Shown one piece after another: positions 1-6,600 of a stretch of 8,980 bases of DNA (the stretch's first letter is position 1; every line of letters starts with the position of its first letter). Source of the DNA: an uncultured Cellvibrio sp. (lineage in GTDB: Bacteria > Pseudomonadota > Gammaproteobacteria > Pseudomonadales > Cellvibrionaceae); the NCBI GenBank assembly GCA_946482385.1, contig CAMLRI010000055.1:1-8980 (forward strand), read 5' to 3'. Below the pieces are notes generated by a model. That model saw only the letters and a list, made by a program, of their open reading frames with translations, made no database searches and was not told the origin of the DNA. A program made the position numbers and the translations under genes.

Positions 1-488
1 ACATGAAAAGCCTTGCGAAAATCGGTTTTTATTTTTCCCGTAGCAGGGTCGCACTCCAGCGCGTAAGTGTGGCGCTCATTCCAGGGGGTATTGTTCACCT
101 GGGCCAGAATCACACTGGGGTGTTGCGCCTCGGCTGCAAACACATAATAAAAAGTCACCGGATTAAAACAGCAACCCCAAATGCGCAAATTGGTGAGCAT
201 GCGCACCGCGCCCTCCGGGCAATAACCCAGCAAGCGGGCCACTTCCTCTTGCACCGATTGCTTCAAGGGAACAGCTGCATCCCCCAGATAATCGCCACGG
301 CAAAAGCACCCCAGATTGAATTTTTCCAGTGACCAACCGCGCACCCCGGTAAATAATTCGGGCAGCTCGTCCAGGTCGATATAAAACAGGGTTGAGCGGT
401 AACTGAACTCATGGCGCTTGGGATAAAAGCGCCTGTGCCGTAATTGCCCCTGGTAAATTGCACTCTGCCTGATACTTTGCATGGCCAT
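1..488 (-). CDS. DUF1365 family protein, C-terminus cut by window edge
   Basis: This reading frame stays open from position 488 to the window edge, giving about 162 N-terminal residues; its stop lies outside. The translation begins MAMQSIRQSAIYQGQLRHRR and contains DUF1365 (COG3496) hallmarks: the HRRFYPKRHEFSY opening, the central CCFNPVTFYYVF segment, then NNTPWNERHTY, and finally KAFHV at the cut. Biochemical function is not established; the family travels with COG2907 flavoproteins and cyclopropane-synthase-like methyltransferases in light- or singlet-oxygen-induced clusters, so a role in membrane-lipid modification is inferred. Two in-frame ATGs are possible, at 488 and 482; a GAAGGGGG purine run suits either one (about 4 or 10 nt from its GAAGG core). 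It starts 7 bp after the stop of the FAD oxidoreductase gene, so the two are surely co-transcribed. Confidence 0.9.
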   Translation of the reverse strand, partial: MAMQSIRQSAIYQGQLRHRRFYPKRHEFSYRSTLFYIDLDELPELFTGVRGWSLEKFNLGCFCRGDYLGDAAVPLKQSVQEEVARLLGYCPEGAVRMLTNLRIWGCCFNPVTFYYVFAAEAQHPSVILAQVNNTPWNERHTYALECDPATGKIKTDFRKAFH

Positions 489-495
489 GCCCCCT

Positions 496-1788
496 TCACC
501 ACTGGGCGCCCAGTGCCTGGGCGACACGAATGCCCGACACCAAGCCATCTTCATGGAAACCATTGCGCCAATAAGCGCCGCAATAATGGGTGTGATTTAC
601 CCCACTGATTTCGCCCCAACGCCCTTGGGCATCCACAGATTCGCCGGTAAATTGCGGGTGGGCGTAATCGTAACTACCTAACACCTTGGCAGGATCTACT
701 TCGCCCTGGGCATTCACACTCACACAAAAAGTGGTTGGCGCCTGCAGGTTTTGCAAAATATTCATGTTGTAAGTTAAAGCTGCCGTGTCCTGGCTGGCTG
801 CATCCTGGGGTATTAAATAATTCCAACTGGCCCAGGCATTTTTAGCGCGCGGAAGCACACGGGTATCTGTATGTAATTGCACGCGATTTTCCTTGTAGGG
901 AATTGCCGACAATATGTCGTACTCCTGCGGGCTTGGGTCGGCGAGCAGCTTTAAGGCTTGATCGCTGTGGCAGGCCAGCACCACCTCATCAAATTCCTGT
1001 TCACCAAATTTTGCCGTATAAATTTTTACGCCCTGGCCGCTGCGCTGGATGCGTGTGACCGGGCATGCGAGATGTATATGCTGTTTAAAGGCAGCGGTGA
1101 TTGGCTCCAAATAGGTTTTGGAGCCGCCTTTAATGGTGTACCACTGGGGCTGCCGGGTAACCGTGAGCAAACCGTGGTTGTGAAAGAAGCGGATAAAAAA
1201 TACCAGTGGCATAGCCGCCGCCGTAGCCAACCCCGAAGACCATATGGCCGACACCATGGGCAGCACATAATGGGATGCAAAAAATTCGCTAAACCCACGG
1301 GCTTGCAAAAATTCGCCCAAGGCTTGTTGCGGAATGGCATCTTGCTCATGTAGCTGGGTACAGAGCTGATTGAAACGCAAAATTTCCCTCAGCATACGCC
1401 AGTGCTGGTAGCGCAAAAGATTGCGTTTTTGCGCAAACAATCCCCCCAGGGATGTACCGGCATATTCATAACCGGTTTGGCGATTAGTTACGCTAAAGCC
1501 CATGGCGGTAGGTTGATAAGCCACACCCAGGCGCGCCAACAATTTTAAAAAGTTGGGGTAAGTGCGATCGTTAAAAACAATAAAACCTGTATCCACATCG
1601 TATTGGCTACCAGCCAGGTCGACCCTTTTGGTTGCCGTGTGCCCACCCAGGTTTTCACTGGCCTCAAATAGGCTGACATGGTGTTGGCCCGCCAATAAAT
1701 AGGCGCAAGATAAACCGCTAATACCAGAACCTATAATCGCGATTCTTTTAGGTGCTGAAGTTGTAATGCTTGTTGGTATGTCGGTCAT
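496..1788 (-). CDS. FAD-dependent oxidoreductase, COG2907 / amine-oxidase-like
   Basis: A 430-residue soluble flavoprotein. The dinucleotide-binding fold is at the N-terminus: GSGISG at residues 20-25, the ribose-binding Glu42 in LFEASENLGG and the GGHTAT segment at 48-53. The GFIVFNDRTYPNF stretch around residues 65-80 is typical of COG2907 predicted NAD/FAD-binding proteins, and the C-terminal YCGAYWRNGFHEDGLVSGIR segment is the usual second FAD-contact region. There is no signal peptide. The substrate is unknown; homologues sit beside DUF1365 and cyclopropane-synthase-like genes and are suspected of oxidising or desaturating modified fatty acyl chains. ATG at 1788 is the only sensible start, but its ribosome binding site is poor (only a GGA about 9 nt upstream). 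Unlike the genes upstream, it is separated from its predecessor by 126 bp containing a tandem repeat. Confidence 0.92.
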   Translation of the reverse strand: MTDIPTSITTSAPKRIAIIGSGISGLSCAYLLAGQHHVSLFEASENLGGHTATKRVDLAGSQYDVDTGFIVFNDRTYPNFLKLLARLGVAYQPTAMGFSVTNRQTGYEYAGTSLGGLFAQKRNLLRYQHWRMLREILRFNQLCTQLHEQDAIPQQALGEFLQARGFSEFFASHYVLPMVSAIWSSGLATAAAMPLVFFIRFFHNHGLLTVTRQPQWYTIKGGSKTYLEPITAAFKQHIHLACPVTRIQRSGQGVKIYTAKFGEQEFDEVVLACHSDQALKLLADPSPQEYDILSAIPYKENRVQLHTDTRVLPRAKNAWASWNYLIPQDAASQDTAALTYNMNILQNLQAPTTFCVSVNAQGEVDPAKVLGSYDYAHPQFTGESVDAQGRWGEISGVNHTHYCGAYWRNGFHEDGLVSGIRVAQALGAQW

Positions 1789-1914
1789 CTAGATATCCAA
1801 TCAATGGTTGGGAAAATTTATTTAAAATCATTTAAGCCTTAGCACTTTTTATTTGGCCTTAGCACTTTTTTATTTGGCCTTAGCACTTTTTTATTTGGCC
1901 CCAGCACTTACTAT
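1789..1914. other. AT-rich gap between SDR and FAD oxidoreductase genes
   Basis: This is the only sizeable gap in the cluster. Its right half is the 21-bp tandem repeat array described separately. The left half is AT-rich and contains the small imperfect palindrome CCAATCAATGGTTGG at 1797-1811. I see no convincing intrinsic terminator, no good -35/-10 pair and no TGTACA element like those ahead of the operon, so there is no positive evidence that a second promoter starts here. Confidence 0.5.
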
Positions 1915-1919
1915 TTAAG
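1837..1919. repeat. 21-bp tandem direct repeat, about four units
   Basis: Four consecutive units read on the plus strand: 1837-1856 (20 bp, CCTTAGCACTTTTTATTTGG), 1857-1877 and 1878-1898 (21 bp each, identical to one another, with one extra T in the T run), and a diverged unit at 1899-1919 that keeps the CAGCACTT core. The fourth unit runs into the last codon and TAA stop of the SDR gene (stop at 1915-1917). On the transcribed strand each unit contributes an A-rich run followed by GTGCTAAGG. The arms do not form hairpins with each other. The pattern is that of a short slippage-prone tandem array. Confidence 0.92.
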
Positions 1920-2700
1920 CGTTAACACTTGTGCGAGCCACTGTTTTTTGCAGCAACCAGGTTTGCCAACACAGGGGCAGCCAGGCGATAGCGTGCATTA
2001 ACCACACCAGCGGCCAGGGAAATTCTATTAGCCATTGTTTACGCGCTATGCCCCGCGCAATTTTTTCTGCCGCTTGTTCCGCAGTGAGCGACCAGGGCAT
2101 AGGGAAATCATTGCGGGCAGTCAATGGCGTGTGCACAAAACCAGGGCGGACTATCGAAATAGCAATAGGCTCTTGCTGTAAATCCACCCGCAGGGAATTC
2201 AGCATATATTCCATCGCCGCCTTGGATGCGCCATAAGCCTGGGAGCGCGGCATAGGCAAAATACTCGCCATACTGGACACACCCACCAACTGCACTTCTG
2301 CCCTATGTTGCAATTGCATACGCAACAAGGGCATCGCCAGCAGCAAGCTGTTTACAAAGCCCTGCCAGTTAATGGCCATCACCTGCGCAAAGGGCGCTGC
2401 TTGTAAGTTCTGTACATCGACATACTCGCAGGTGCCCGCATTTAAAATCGCAACATCCACACCGCCAATACGAGCCTGCAGGTTCGCAGCCAATTGCTCT
2501 ACCGCAGCGGCCTGGGTTAAATCCACCGGCACCGGAATACAACTATCGGGATAGGATTGGCGCAGGGCTTCGAGTGTTTCCATTTGCCGTGCCAGCGCCA
2601 CTACCCTATGCCCCTGCGCCAAATATAATTGGGTGAGTGCATAGCCAATACCGCTGCTGGCACCGGTAATTAGCAAGGTTTGTGGCTGTTGGCTATTCAT
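1915..2700 (-). CDS. Short-chain dehydrogenase/reductase (SDR)
   Basis: A classical SDR of 261 residues, counting from ATG at 2700. The Rossmann nucleotide motif TGASSGIG is at residues 12-19, NAG at 87-89, the structural Asn at 111, and the catalytic Ser143-Tyr156-Lys160 set in VSSMAS...YGASK; VRPGFVHTPLT follows. ARQ after the second strand (Arg38) suggests NADP(H) preference. The last 35 residues are Trp- and Leu-rich and could lie against a membrane. The substrate is unknown, perhaps lipid-related given the genes downstream. An alternative GTG start at 2715 (266 residues) would overlap the photolyase stop by four bases as GTGA, a common coupling arrangement. I favour the ATG because a GTGAG element lies about 10 nt ahead of it, but the choice is open. 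Confidence 0.9.
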   Translation of the reverse strand: MNSQQPQTLLITGASSGIGYALTQLYLAQGHRVVALARQMETLEALRQSYPDSCIPVPVDLTQAAAVEQLAANLQARIGGVDVAILNAGTCEYVDVQNLQAAPFAQVMAINWQGFVNSLLLAMPLLRMQLQHRAEVQLVGVSSMASILPMPRSQAYGASKAAMEYMLNSLRVDLQQEPIAISIVRPGFVHTPLTARNDFPMPWSLTAEQAAEKIARGIARKQWLIEFPWPLVWLMHAIAWLPLCWQTWLLQKTVARTSVNA

Positions 2701-2711
2701 GATTAAGCGAC

Positions 2712-4157
2712 TCACTGGCCATAAAAGGAAGATAGGCTTGGCAACTGCGAAAAAAGTGCAATGGTTTGTTTGCGGGTTTCTGCCAGGTCCACCATAGGGG
2801 GCGGATAATGGCTGGCTGTGGGTTGTTTTTCCGCTGCCGGGTTGTGAATATATTTGGCGCTAACTGCGGCCAGCTCCGGTAGCCATGTACGAATAAAATC
2901 GCCCTGCGGATCAAAGCGCTGGGATTGGCTAATCGGGTTAAAAATACGGAAATAAGGCGCCGCATCCGTACCTGTAGAAGCGCTCCACTGCCAGCCGCCA
3001 TTGTTTGCGGCAAAATCGCCATCGATTAAATGCTGCATAAAATAACGTTCGCCCCAGCGCCAATCGATTTGCAAATTTTTGGTTAGGAACATAGCCACCA
3101 CCATGCGCAAGCGGTTGTGCATCCAGCCGGTCATCACCAACTGGCGCATAGCAGCATCAATTAAGGGAATGCCTGTATTGCCTTCGCACCAACGTTTAAA
3201 TGCGGCCTGGTCGCGTTGCCAGGGAAATGCCTCTGTGTGCGGCTGCATAGCGCGGTGTTTACACACTTGGGGGAAATCCACCACTAGGTGCTGGTAAAAC
3301 TCGCGCCAAATTAATTCGCTAATCCAACAACTGGCACCCGCATTGGTTTCCCAATCGCCCCGGGTGTAGTTGAGTACAGCGGAAATGGCCTGGCGTGGCG
3401 ATAGCGAACCTATGGCCAAATAGGGCGATAAACTGGAAGTGCCGGGCAGCGCGGGAAAATCGCGTTTTTCCTGATAATCGCTCAGGCCGTTTTCGATAAA
3501 ACTATCAAGGCGGCCATAGGCTTCATCTTCACCCGCCGGCCATAGCTGCTCCAAATTGCGCAGACTATGGGCGGCAAATAGTCGCTGTATATCCCCCTGG
3601 GTTGATGGCTTAAGCAGCATTGGCTCCGCCTGTTTTGCCGGCAAACCCAAAGGCTGCAAATTTAACGGCATAACCGTTTGCAACCATTTGCGTTTGAAAG
3701 CGGTAAATACTTTGTAGGGTTCACCCTGGCCATTGCGGATCATTCCCGGTGGCACAATCACGCGGTCGTGGCAGCGTTTAACCGCAATGCCGCTGGCGCG
3801 CAGCAAATCGTTTACCTGCAGGTCGCGCTGCCATTCGTCGAGCGGATACTCCGCATTAAAAAAACACTGGGTAATTTTGTGCTGCTGGGCAAAACGCGCC
3901 AAGGCAGGGGCGACATCGGCAGCGGCTTTTACCGCCATCACACACAGGGAAATATTGCGTTTGGCCAATTCCCGGGCGAGTATCAATAAATGACGACGGG
4001 TAAAATCCAGGCGCGCCGGCGCTATGGGAAAGCGCTCCACATAAGCCTCGCAGTGGACATACAAGGCAATAACTCCCTGCTTTAATTCTGCCGCCTTGTG
4101 CAAGGCCGGGTTGTCGCGCAGGCGCAGATCATTGCGCAGCCACACTAGTGCGGTCAT
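2712..4157 (-). CDS. phrB: Class I cyclobutane pyrimidine dimer photolyase
   Basis: This 481-residue enzyme repairs UV-induced cyclobutane pyrimidine dimers in DNA using blue light and reduced FAD. The N-terminal antenna domain starts with LVWLRNDLRLRDNPAL, and VPPGMIRNGQGEPYKVFTAF (136-155) marks the link to the FAD domain. Key E. coli photolyase residues are all found with a constant offset of +7: Glu281 and Trp284 in the lesion pocket, Asn348 and Met352 (GWMHNRLRM), and the electron-transfer triad Trp313, Trp366 and Trp389. Asn348 with Met352 favours a true CPD photolyase over a cryptochrome. The start ATG overlaps the TGA of the upstream NTF2-like gene as ATGA, so translation is probably coupled. 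It lies third after the MerR-type regulator, fitting light-controlled expression. Confidence 0.97.
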   Translation of the reverse strand: MTALVWLRNDLRLRDNPALHKAAELKQGVIALYVHCEAYVERFPIAPARLDFTRRHLLILARELAKRNISLCVMAVKAAADVAPALARFAQQHKITQCFFNAEYPLDEWQRDLQVNDLLRASGIAVKRCHDRVIVPPGMIRNGQGEPYKVFTAFKRKWLQTVMPLNLQPLGLPAKQAEPMLLKPSTQGDIQRLFAAHSLRNLEQLWPAGEDEAYGRLDSFIENGLSDYQEKRDFPALPGTSSLSPYLAIGSLSPRQAISAVLNYTRGDWETNAGASCWISELIWREFYQHLVVDFPQVCKHRAMQPHTEAFPWQRDQAAFKRWCEGNTGIPLIDAAMRQLVMTGWMHNRLRMVVAMFLTKNLQIDWRWGERYFMQHLIDGDFAANNGGWQWSASTGTDAAPYFRIFNPISQSQRFDPQGDFIRTWLPELAAVSAKYIHNPAAEKQPTASHYPPPMVDLAETRKQTIALFSQLPSLSSFYGQ

Positions 4158-4585
4158 TGGGCCTCCATACGGCGCTTGATATGGCGAATGACACCGCCCA
4201 GTAACGGCAGGTGTTCATAGAGCATGGCGCCAGCATCAAAATAATCGCGGTGGTAGTAGATCTTATCCTTAAAGCGCACATGGGAATTGCCCGTTAAACT
4301 GAGCCAGCGGCCGCCGGCCAATTTGCGGTGACGGTAATGCATAGTCCAAAACAATACCGCCTCCCCTGTGCCGGGCGATTCAAGGCTGTGATGAAACTCA
4401 AAACGGCATTCCTCCAGCCCCTGCATCATATTGGCAAAATAATCGCGCAATTTATCCAACCCATATATGGCGTGCAGCGGGTCGTTAAACTGCACGTCCT
4501 GCGTGTAAATCTGGTGCAGTTGATTAAGTAGCGCCGGATTAAATTGCGCATATAGCTGGCGCAATTGCTGAAGCAAGTTAGTCAT
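4154..4585 (-). CDS. NTF2/SnoaL-like small protein of unknown function
   Basis: A 143-residue protein starting MTNLLQQLRQLYAQFNPALL. The pattern (helical start, then YTQDVQFNDPLHAIYGLDKLRDYF, then alternating strands ending KIYYHRDYFDAGAML) is that of the cone-shaped NTF2/SnoaL fold used by many small isomerases, hydrolases and non-catalytic binding proteins. I cannot assign a substrate. The likely start at 4585 lies inside the 3' end of the regulator gene (8-bp overlap), with AAAGG about 10 nt upstream; an in-frame ATG at 4645 would add 20 residues but would lie deeper in the regulator gene. Its stop overlaps the photolyase start by four bases. Similar NTF2-like genes often accompany photolyase in proteobacterial light-response clusters, so a supporting role there is inferred. 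Confidence 0.8.
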   Translation of the reverse strand: MTNLLQQLRQLYAQFNPALLNQLHQIYTQDVQFNDPLHAIYGLDKLRDYFANMMQGLEECRFEFHHSLESPGTGEAVLFWTMHYRHRKLAGGRWLSLTGNSHVRFKDKIYYHRDYFDAGAMLYEHLPLLGGVIRHIKRRMEAQ

Positions 4586-5537
4586 TAATTTGCTGCCTTT
4601 GTTGATAACGATTAATCCACAACAGCGCTTGCTGCTGCTGTTCAAAAGCCATAACCAAACCCGGCCTTTTGTCGGTGCCAGCCAGCTGGGCTGCCCTATA
4701 CAAGCGGGCTATAGGCCCCAATAAAATCACCGGTTTGTGGCTATGGCAGAACCAGTGTTGCAAAAACAATTGCAGCTCCTGGGTATTTAAATGGCCATAG
4801 CCGCACACCACCAACAGGCTGGCCGATAAATGCCCGGCGCAGTAAACCGCAGCGCCGGCGCTTAAGTGTTGTAAAAAATCCGCCGGCTGCTGGTTTAACA
4901 ATAAGGCGTAATTAAATAGCAGCGGCAATAACGCCGACTCTTGCACATGGGTTGTACACAGCAATATAGGATCACCACTGCTGGCCTGGCGCTGGCGATA
5001 TTGCAAACGGCAAATTTGCTCTTGCAACACAGCAGTTAAAAATGCTTGCTGCGCTTGGCTATTCAGCGATTCTGGTTGAGCCCGGTTATCGAGAAAGCTA
5101 TCGCCATGCCAGCGCTCCAATAATGGCTGCAACAATTGATCAGCCAAGAGTGTTGTCGGATAGAGCGATAAGAATTCATCCAGCAGCGCTTCCAATTGGC
5201 GTCGGTTAAATTGTTGCAAGGCACCAAGCAATTTGCTTTGCGCTTCCTGCCATAGGGATTCATGGGCTAACACCAGATTCACCGGAGCATCGGGATTAGC
5301 CAGCAACACTTTTATTTTGCTGATGGCCACACCCCGCGCGAGCCAGGTTTGTATTTCGCGCACTCGGGTCACATCGGCCTGGCTGTATAAGCGGTGGCCC
5401 TTGAGGGTGCGCTGGGGCTTAAGCAAGCCATAGCGGCGCTCCCAGGCGCGCAGGGTGACGCTGTTAATGCCGGTGAGGCGGGAAATTTCCCCTATGGCAA
5501 CCAGGGAAGCATCTGCCGGCTTTGTGTCGGCAAGCAT
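4578..5537 (-). CDS. MerR-family regulator, LitR/CarH/MlrA type with degenerate B12 domain
   Basis: A 319-residue transcription factor. The N-terminal winged helix (about 12-80) reads AIGEISRLTGINSVTLRAWERRYGLL...GHRLYS, typical of the LitR/CarH/MlrA branch rather than metal-sensing MerR proteins. The remaining ~240 residues match the length and layout of a cobalamin-binding light-sensing region, but the ligands are missing: the Wx9EH motif of CarH reads Trp143...Ala153-Gln154, and the ExH segment that supplies the lower axial His reads CTTHVQESALL, with Ser201 at the His position by my hand alignment. It thus resembles class II LitR or MlrA/BluR proteins, which act without B12. The start at 5537 shares one base with the preceding stop (TGATG), with GGAG 8 nt upstream; an ATG at 5594 is less likely. 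It probably binds the operators near 6535-6600 and controls this operon. Confidence 0.9.
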   Translation of the reverse strand: MLADTKPADASLVAIGEISRLTGINSVTLRAWERRYGLLKPQRTLKGHRLYSQADVTRVREIQTWLARGVAISKIKVLLANPDAPVNLVLAHESLWQEAQSKLLGALQQFNRRQLEALLDEFLSLYPTTLLADQLLQPLLERWHGDSFLDNRAQPESLNSQAQQAFLTAVLQEQICRLQYRQRQASSGDPILLCTTHVQESALLPLLFNYALLLNQQPADFLQHLSAGAAVYCAGHLSASLLVVCGYGHLNTQELQLFLQHWFCHSHKPVILLGPIARLYRAAQLAGTDKRPGLVMAFEQQQQALLWINRYQQRQQIND

Positions 5538-6505
5538 CAGGGAAACTCCACAATATGGTTGCGCAGCCCCAGGTGCTCCGGGTGCGGCGACCAAAAGGTT
5601 TGCGCCTTTAAATAAGGGTTATCCAGTTTACTTAAGTGGTGCTTGAGCAAAGTTAAAGGCACCACCAAAGGCACCAGCCCCTGCTGGTAGGCATCAATCA
5701 ACTGCGATAGCTCTTGTTTTTCGTAGGGTTTAAGCAAAGGTTTTAAATAACCGCGCAAATGGGTCATGGCATTGGTGTTGCCTTTGCGCCCGGCGTGATG
5801 CGCCAGCGCCTGCATAAACAAAGTCAAAAATTCACGCACACTGGTATTGATATCGCGCCCGGCCAAATTAGCCAAATAGCGGCCTATGGCAAAATAGCTG
5901 GGCACGTGGTGCGCCATTACCTGATATTTGTAGCGCGAATAAAAGTCGATGAGTTTTTTGGCGGTGGGCGCAGGTTCGAGCTGGGTTTTAAAATCGTGAT
6001 AGGCAAATACCCGCGCAATAAAATTATCGCGCAAGCCGGCGTCATTTAAACGCCCCGCCTCTTCCACCGGTAGCAGTGGCATCAACTCCATCAAGCGTTT
6101 GGCAAAAGCGCCACGGCCATGGGAGTCCAGGGGAAAACCATTGGCACCATAGCGCTTCATGCCAAACACGCCGCAGCTGGGGGAGTTTTGCATAAACACA
6201 TAGCCACAAATATCCCCCAAACCGGGAGCCACTTGTTCGGCATAGCCGCTCAGGGCATCAGTCACATCCAGCTCGGGATTTTCCACCCCGCGCACCCGGG
6301 TGCCGCCATCGCTCGCCACCAGGCGAATGGGTTTGCGCGGTATGCCCAGGCCAATGGCAACTTCCGGGCAAAAGGAGCGAAACTCCACATAGGGGCCCAG
6401 TTTTTCAATAAGGAAGCGGTTGCGTTTGTGGCCGCCGTCGTAGCGCACCTGCTCGCCCAGCAAACACTGGCTAACGCCCAGGGGAATTTTGCATGTTGTG
6501 TGCAT
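5537..6505 (-). CDS. rudS: TudS (DUF523)-DUF1722 fusion, RudS-like tRNA 4-thiouridine desulfidase
   Basis: A 322-residue two-domain protein. The N-terminal DUF523/TudS domain (about 7-150) opens with VSQCLLGEQVRYDGGHKR and has three cysteines at the expected places: Cys14, Cys46 (FCPEV) and Cys111 (SPSCG). In TudS these hold a [4Fe-4S] cluster that removes sulfur from thiouracil. The C-terminal DUF1722 (YbgA-type) domain covers about 160-310, with DFYSRYKYQVMAHH near 187-200. To my knowledge this fusion is the architecture of RudS, reported to convert 4-thiouridine in tRNA to uridine. ATG at 6505 has an excellent AAGGTG 7 nt upstream; a TTG at 6511 is not needed. It is the first gene of the cluster and runs into the regulator gene by a one-base overlap. 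A DUF523/DUF1722 protein of another function remains possible. Confidence 0.85.
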   Translation of the reverse strand: MHTTCKIPLGVSQCLLGEQVRYDGGHKRNRFLIEKLGPYVEFRSFCPEVAIGLGIPRKPIRLVASDGGTRVRGVENPELDVTDALSGYAEQVAPGLGDICGYVFMQNSPSCGVFGMKRYGANGFPLDSHGRGAFAKRLMELMPLLPVEEAGRLNDAGLRDNFIARVFAYHDFKTQLEPAPTAKKLIDFYSRYKYQVMAHHVPSYFAIGRYLANLAGRDINTSVREFLTLFMQALAHHAGRKGNTNAMTHLRGYLKPLLKPYEKQELSQLIDAYQQGLVPLVVPLTLLKHHLSKLDNPYLKAQTFWSPHPEHLGLRNHIVEFP

Positions 6506-6534
6506 CGCCAATCACCTTTTAACGCCATTAATCT

Positions 6535-6558
6535 TTTACAAAATGAATCTTTTGTACA
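6535..6558. promoter_or_regulatory. Candidate LitR/MlrA-type operator A (TTTACA-N12-TGTACA)
   Basis: TTTACA at 6535-6540 and TGTACA at 6553-6558 are separated by exactly 12 bases. MlrA of E. coli is known to bind TGTACA-N12-TGTACA-type sites, and the encoded regulator belongs to the same branch of the MerR family. The right half-site is also the centre of a perfect palindrome. Confidence 0.6.
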
Positions 6559-6564
6559 AAAGAT
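6547..6564. repeat. Perfect 18-bp palindrome centred on TGTACA
   Basis: ATCTTTTGTACAAAAGAT at 6547-6564 is identical to its own reverse complement. A partial direct copy (ATCTTTTACA) precedes it at 6531-6540, so the ATCTTTT-ACA pattern appears twice, 16 bases apart. It has no spacer, so it is unlikely to act as a hairpin terminator; an additional protein binding site is more plausible. Confidence 0.85.
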
Positions 6565-6576
6565 GGGGAACAAATT

Positions 6577-6600
6577 TATACAAGTTATATAGCTTGTACA
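6577..6600. promoter_or_regulatory. Candidate LitR/MlrA-type operator B (TATACA-N12-TGTACA)
   Basis: TATACA at 6577-6582 and TGTACA at 6595-6600 are again exactly 12 bases apart. The site is also an inverted repeat, TATACAAG-N8-CTTGTACA, with 7 of 8 arm positions complementary, as expected for a dimeric MerR-family protein. The candidate -10 boxes of the operon lie within it. Confidence 0.7.

Noticed and set aside
958..1353. Plus-strand open frames of 60-131 codons across the FAD oxidoreductase, photolyase and CysB genes.
   Set aside because: All lie opposite strongly recognisable proteins and show no motif or ribosome binding site of their own; they are mirror frames of GC-biased codons.
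1789..1836. A second regulator-controlled promoter in front of the FAD oxidoreductase gene.
   Set aside because: No TGTACA-type half-site and no acceptable -35/-10 pair could be found there by eye.
1837..1919. The tandem repeat as a possible small CRISPR array.
   Set aside because: The units abut directly with no unique spacers, there are no cas genes, and the unit is only about 21 bp.
5535..5594. An upstream ATG at 5594 for the MerR-type regulator.
   Set aside because: It would add a Gly/Ala/Pro-rich 19-residue tail encoded inside the preceding gene; the ATG at 5537 has a GGAG at proper spacing and a coupled TGATG junction.
6119..6592. A 157-codon open frame on the plus strand across the start of the rudS-like gene.
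   Set aside because: It is antisense to a well-supported coding region, has low-complexity His/Ala-rich translation with no family resemblance, and would include the operon's control region.
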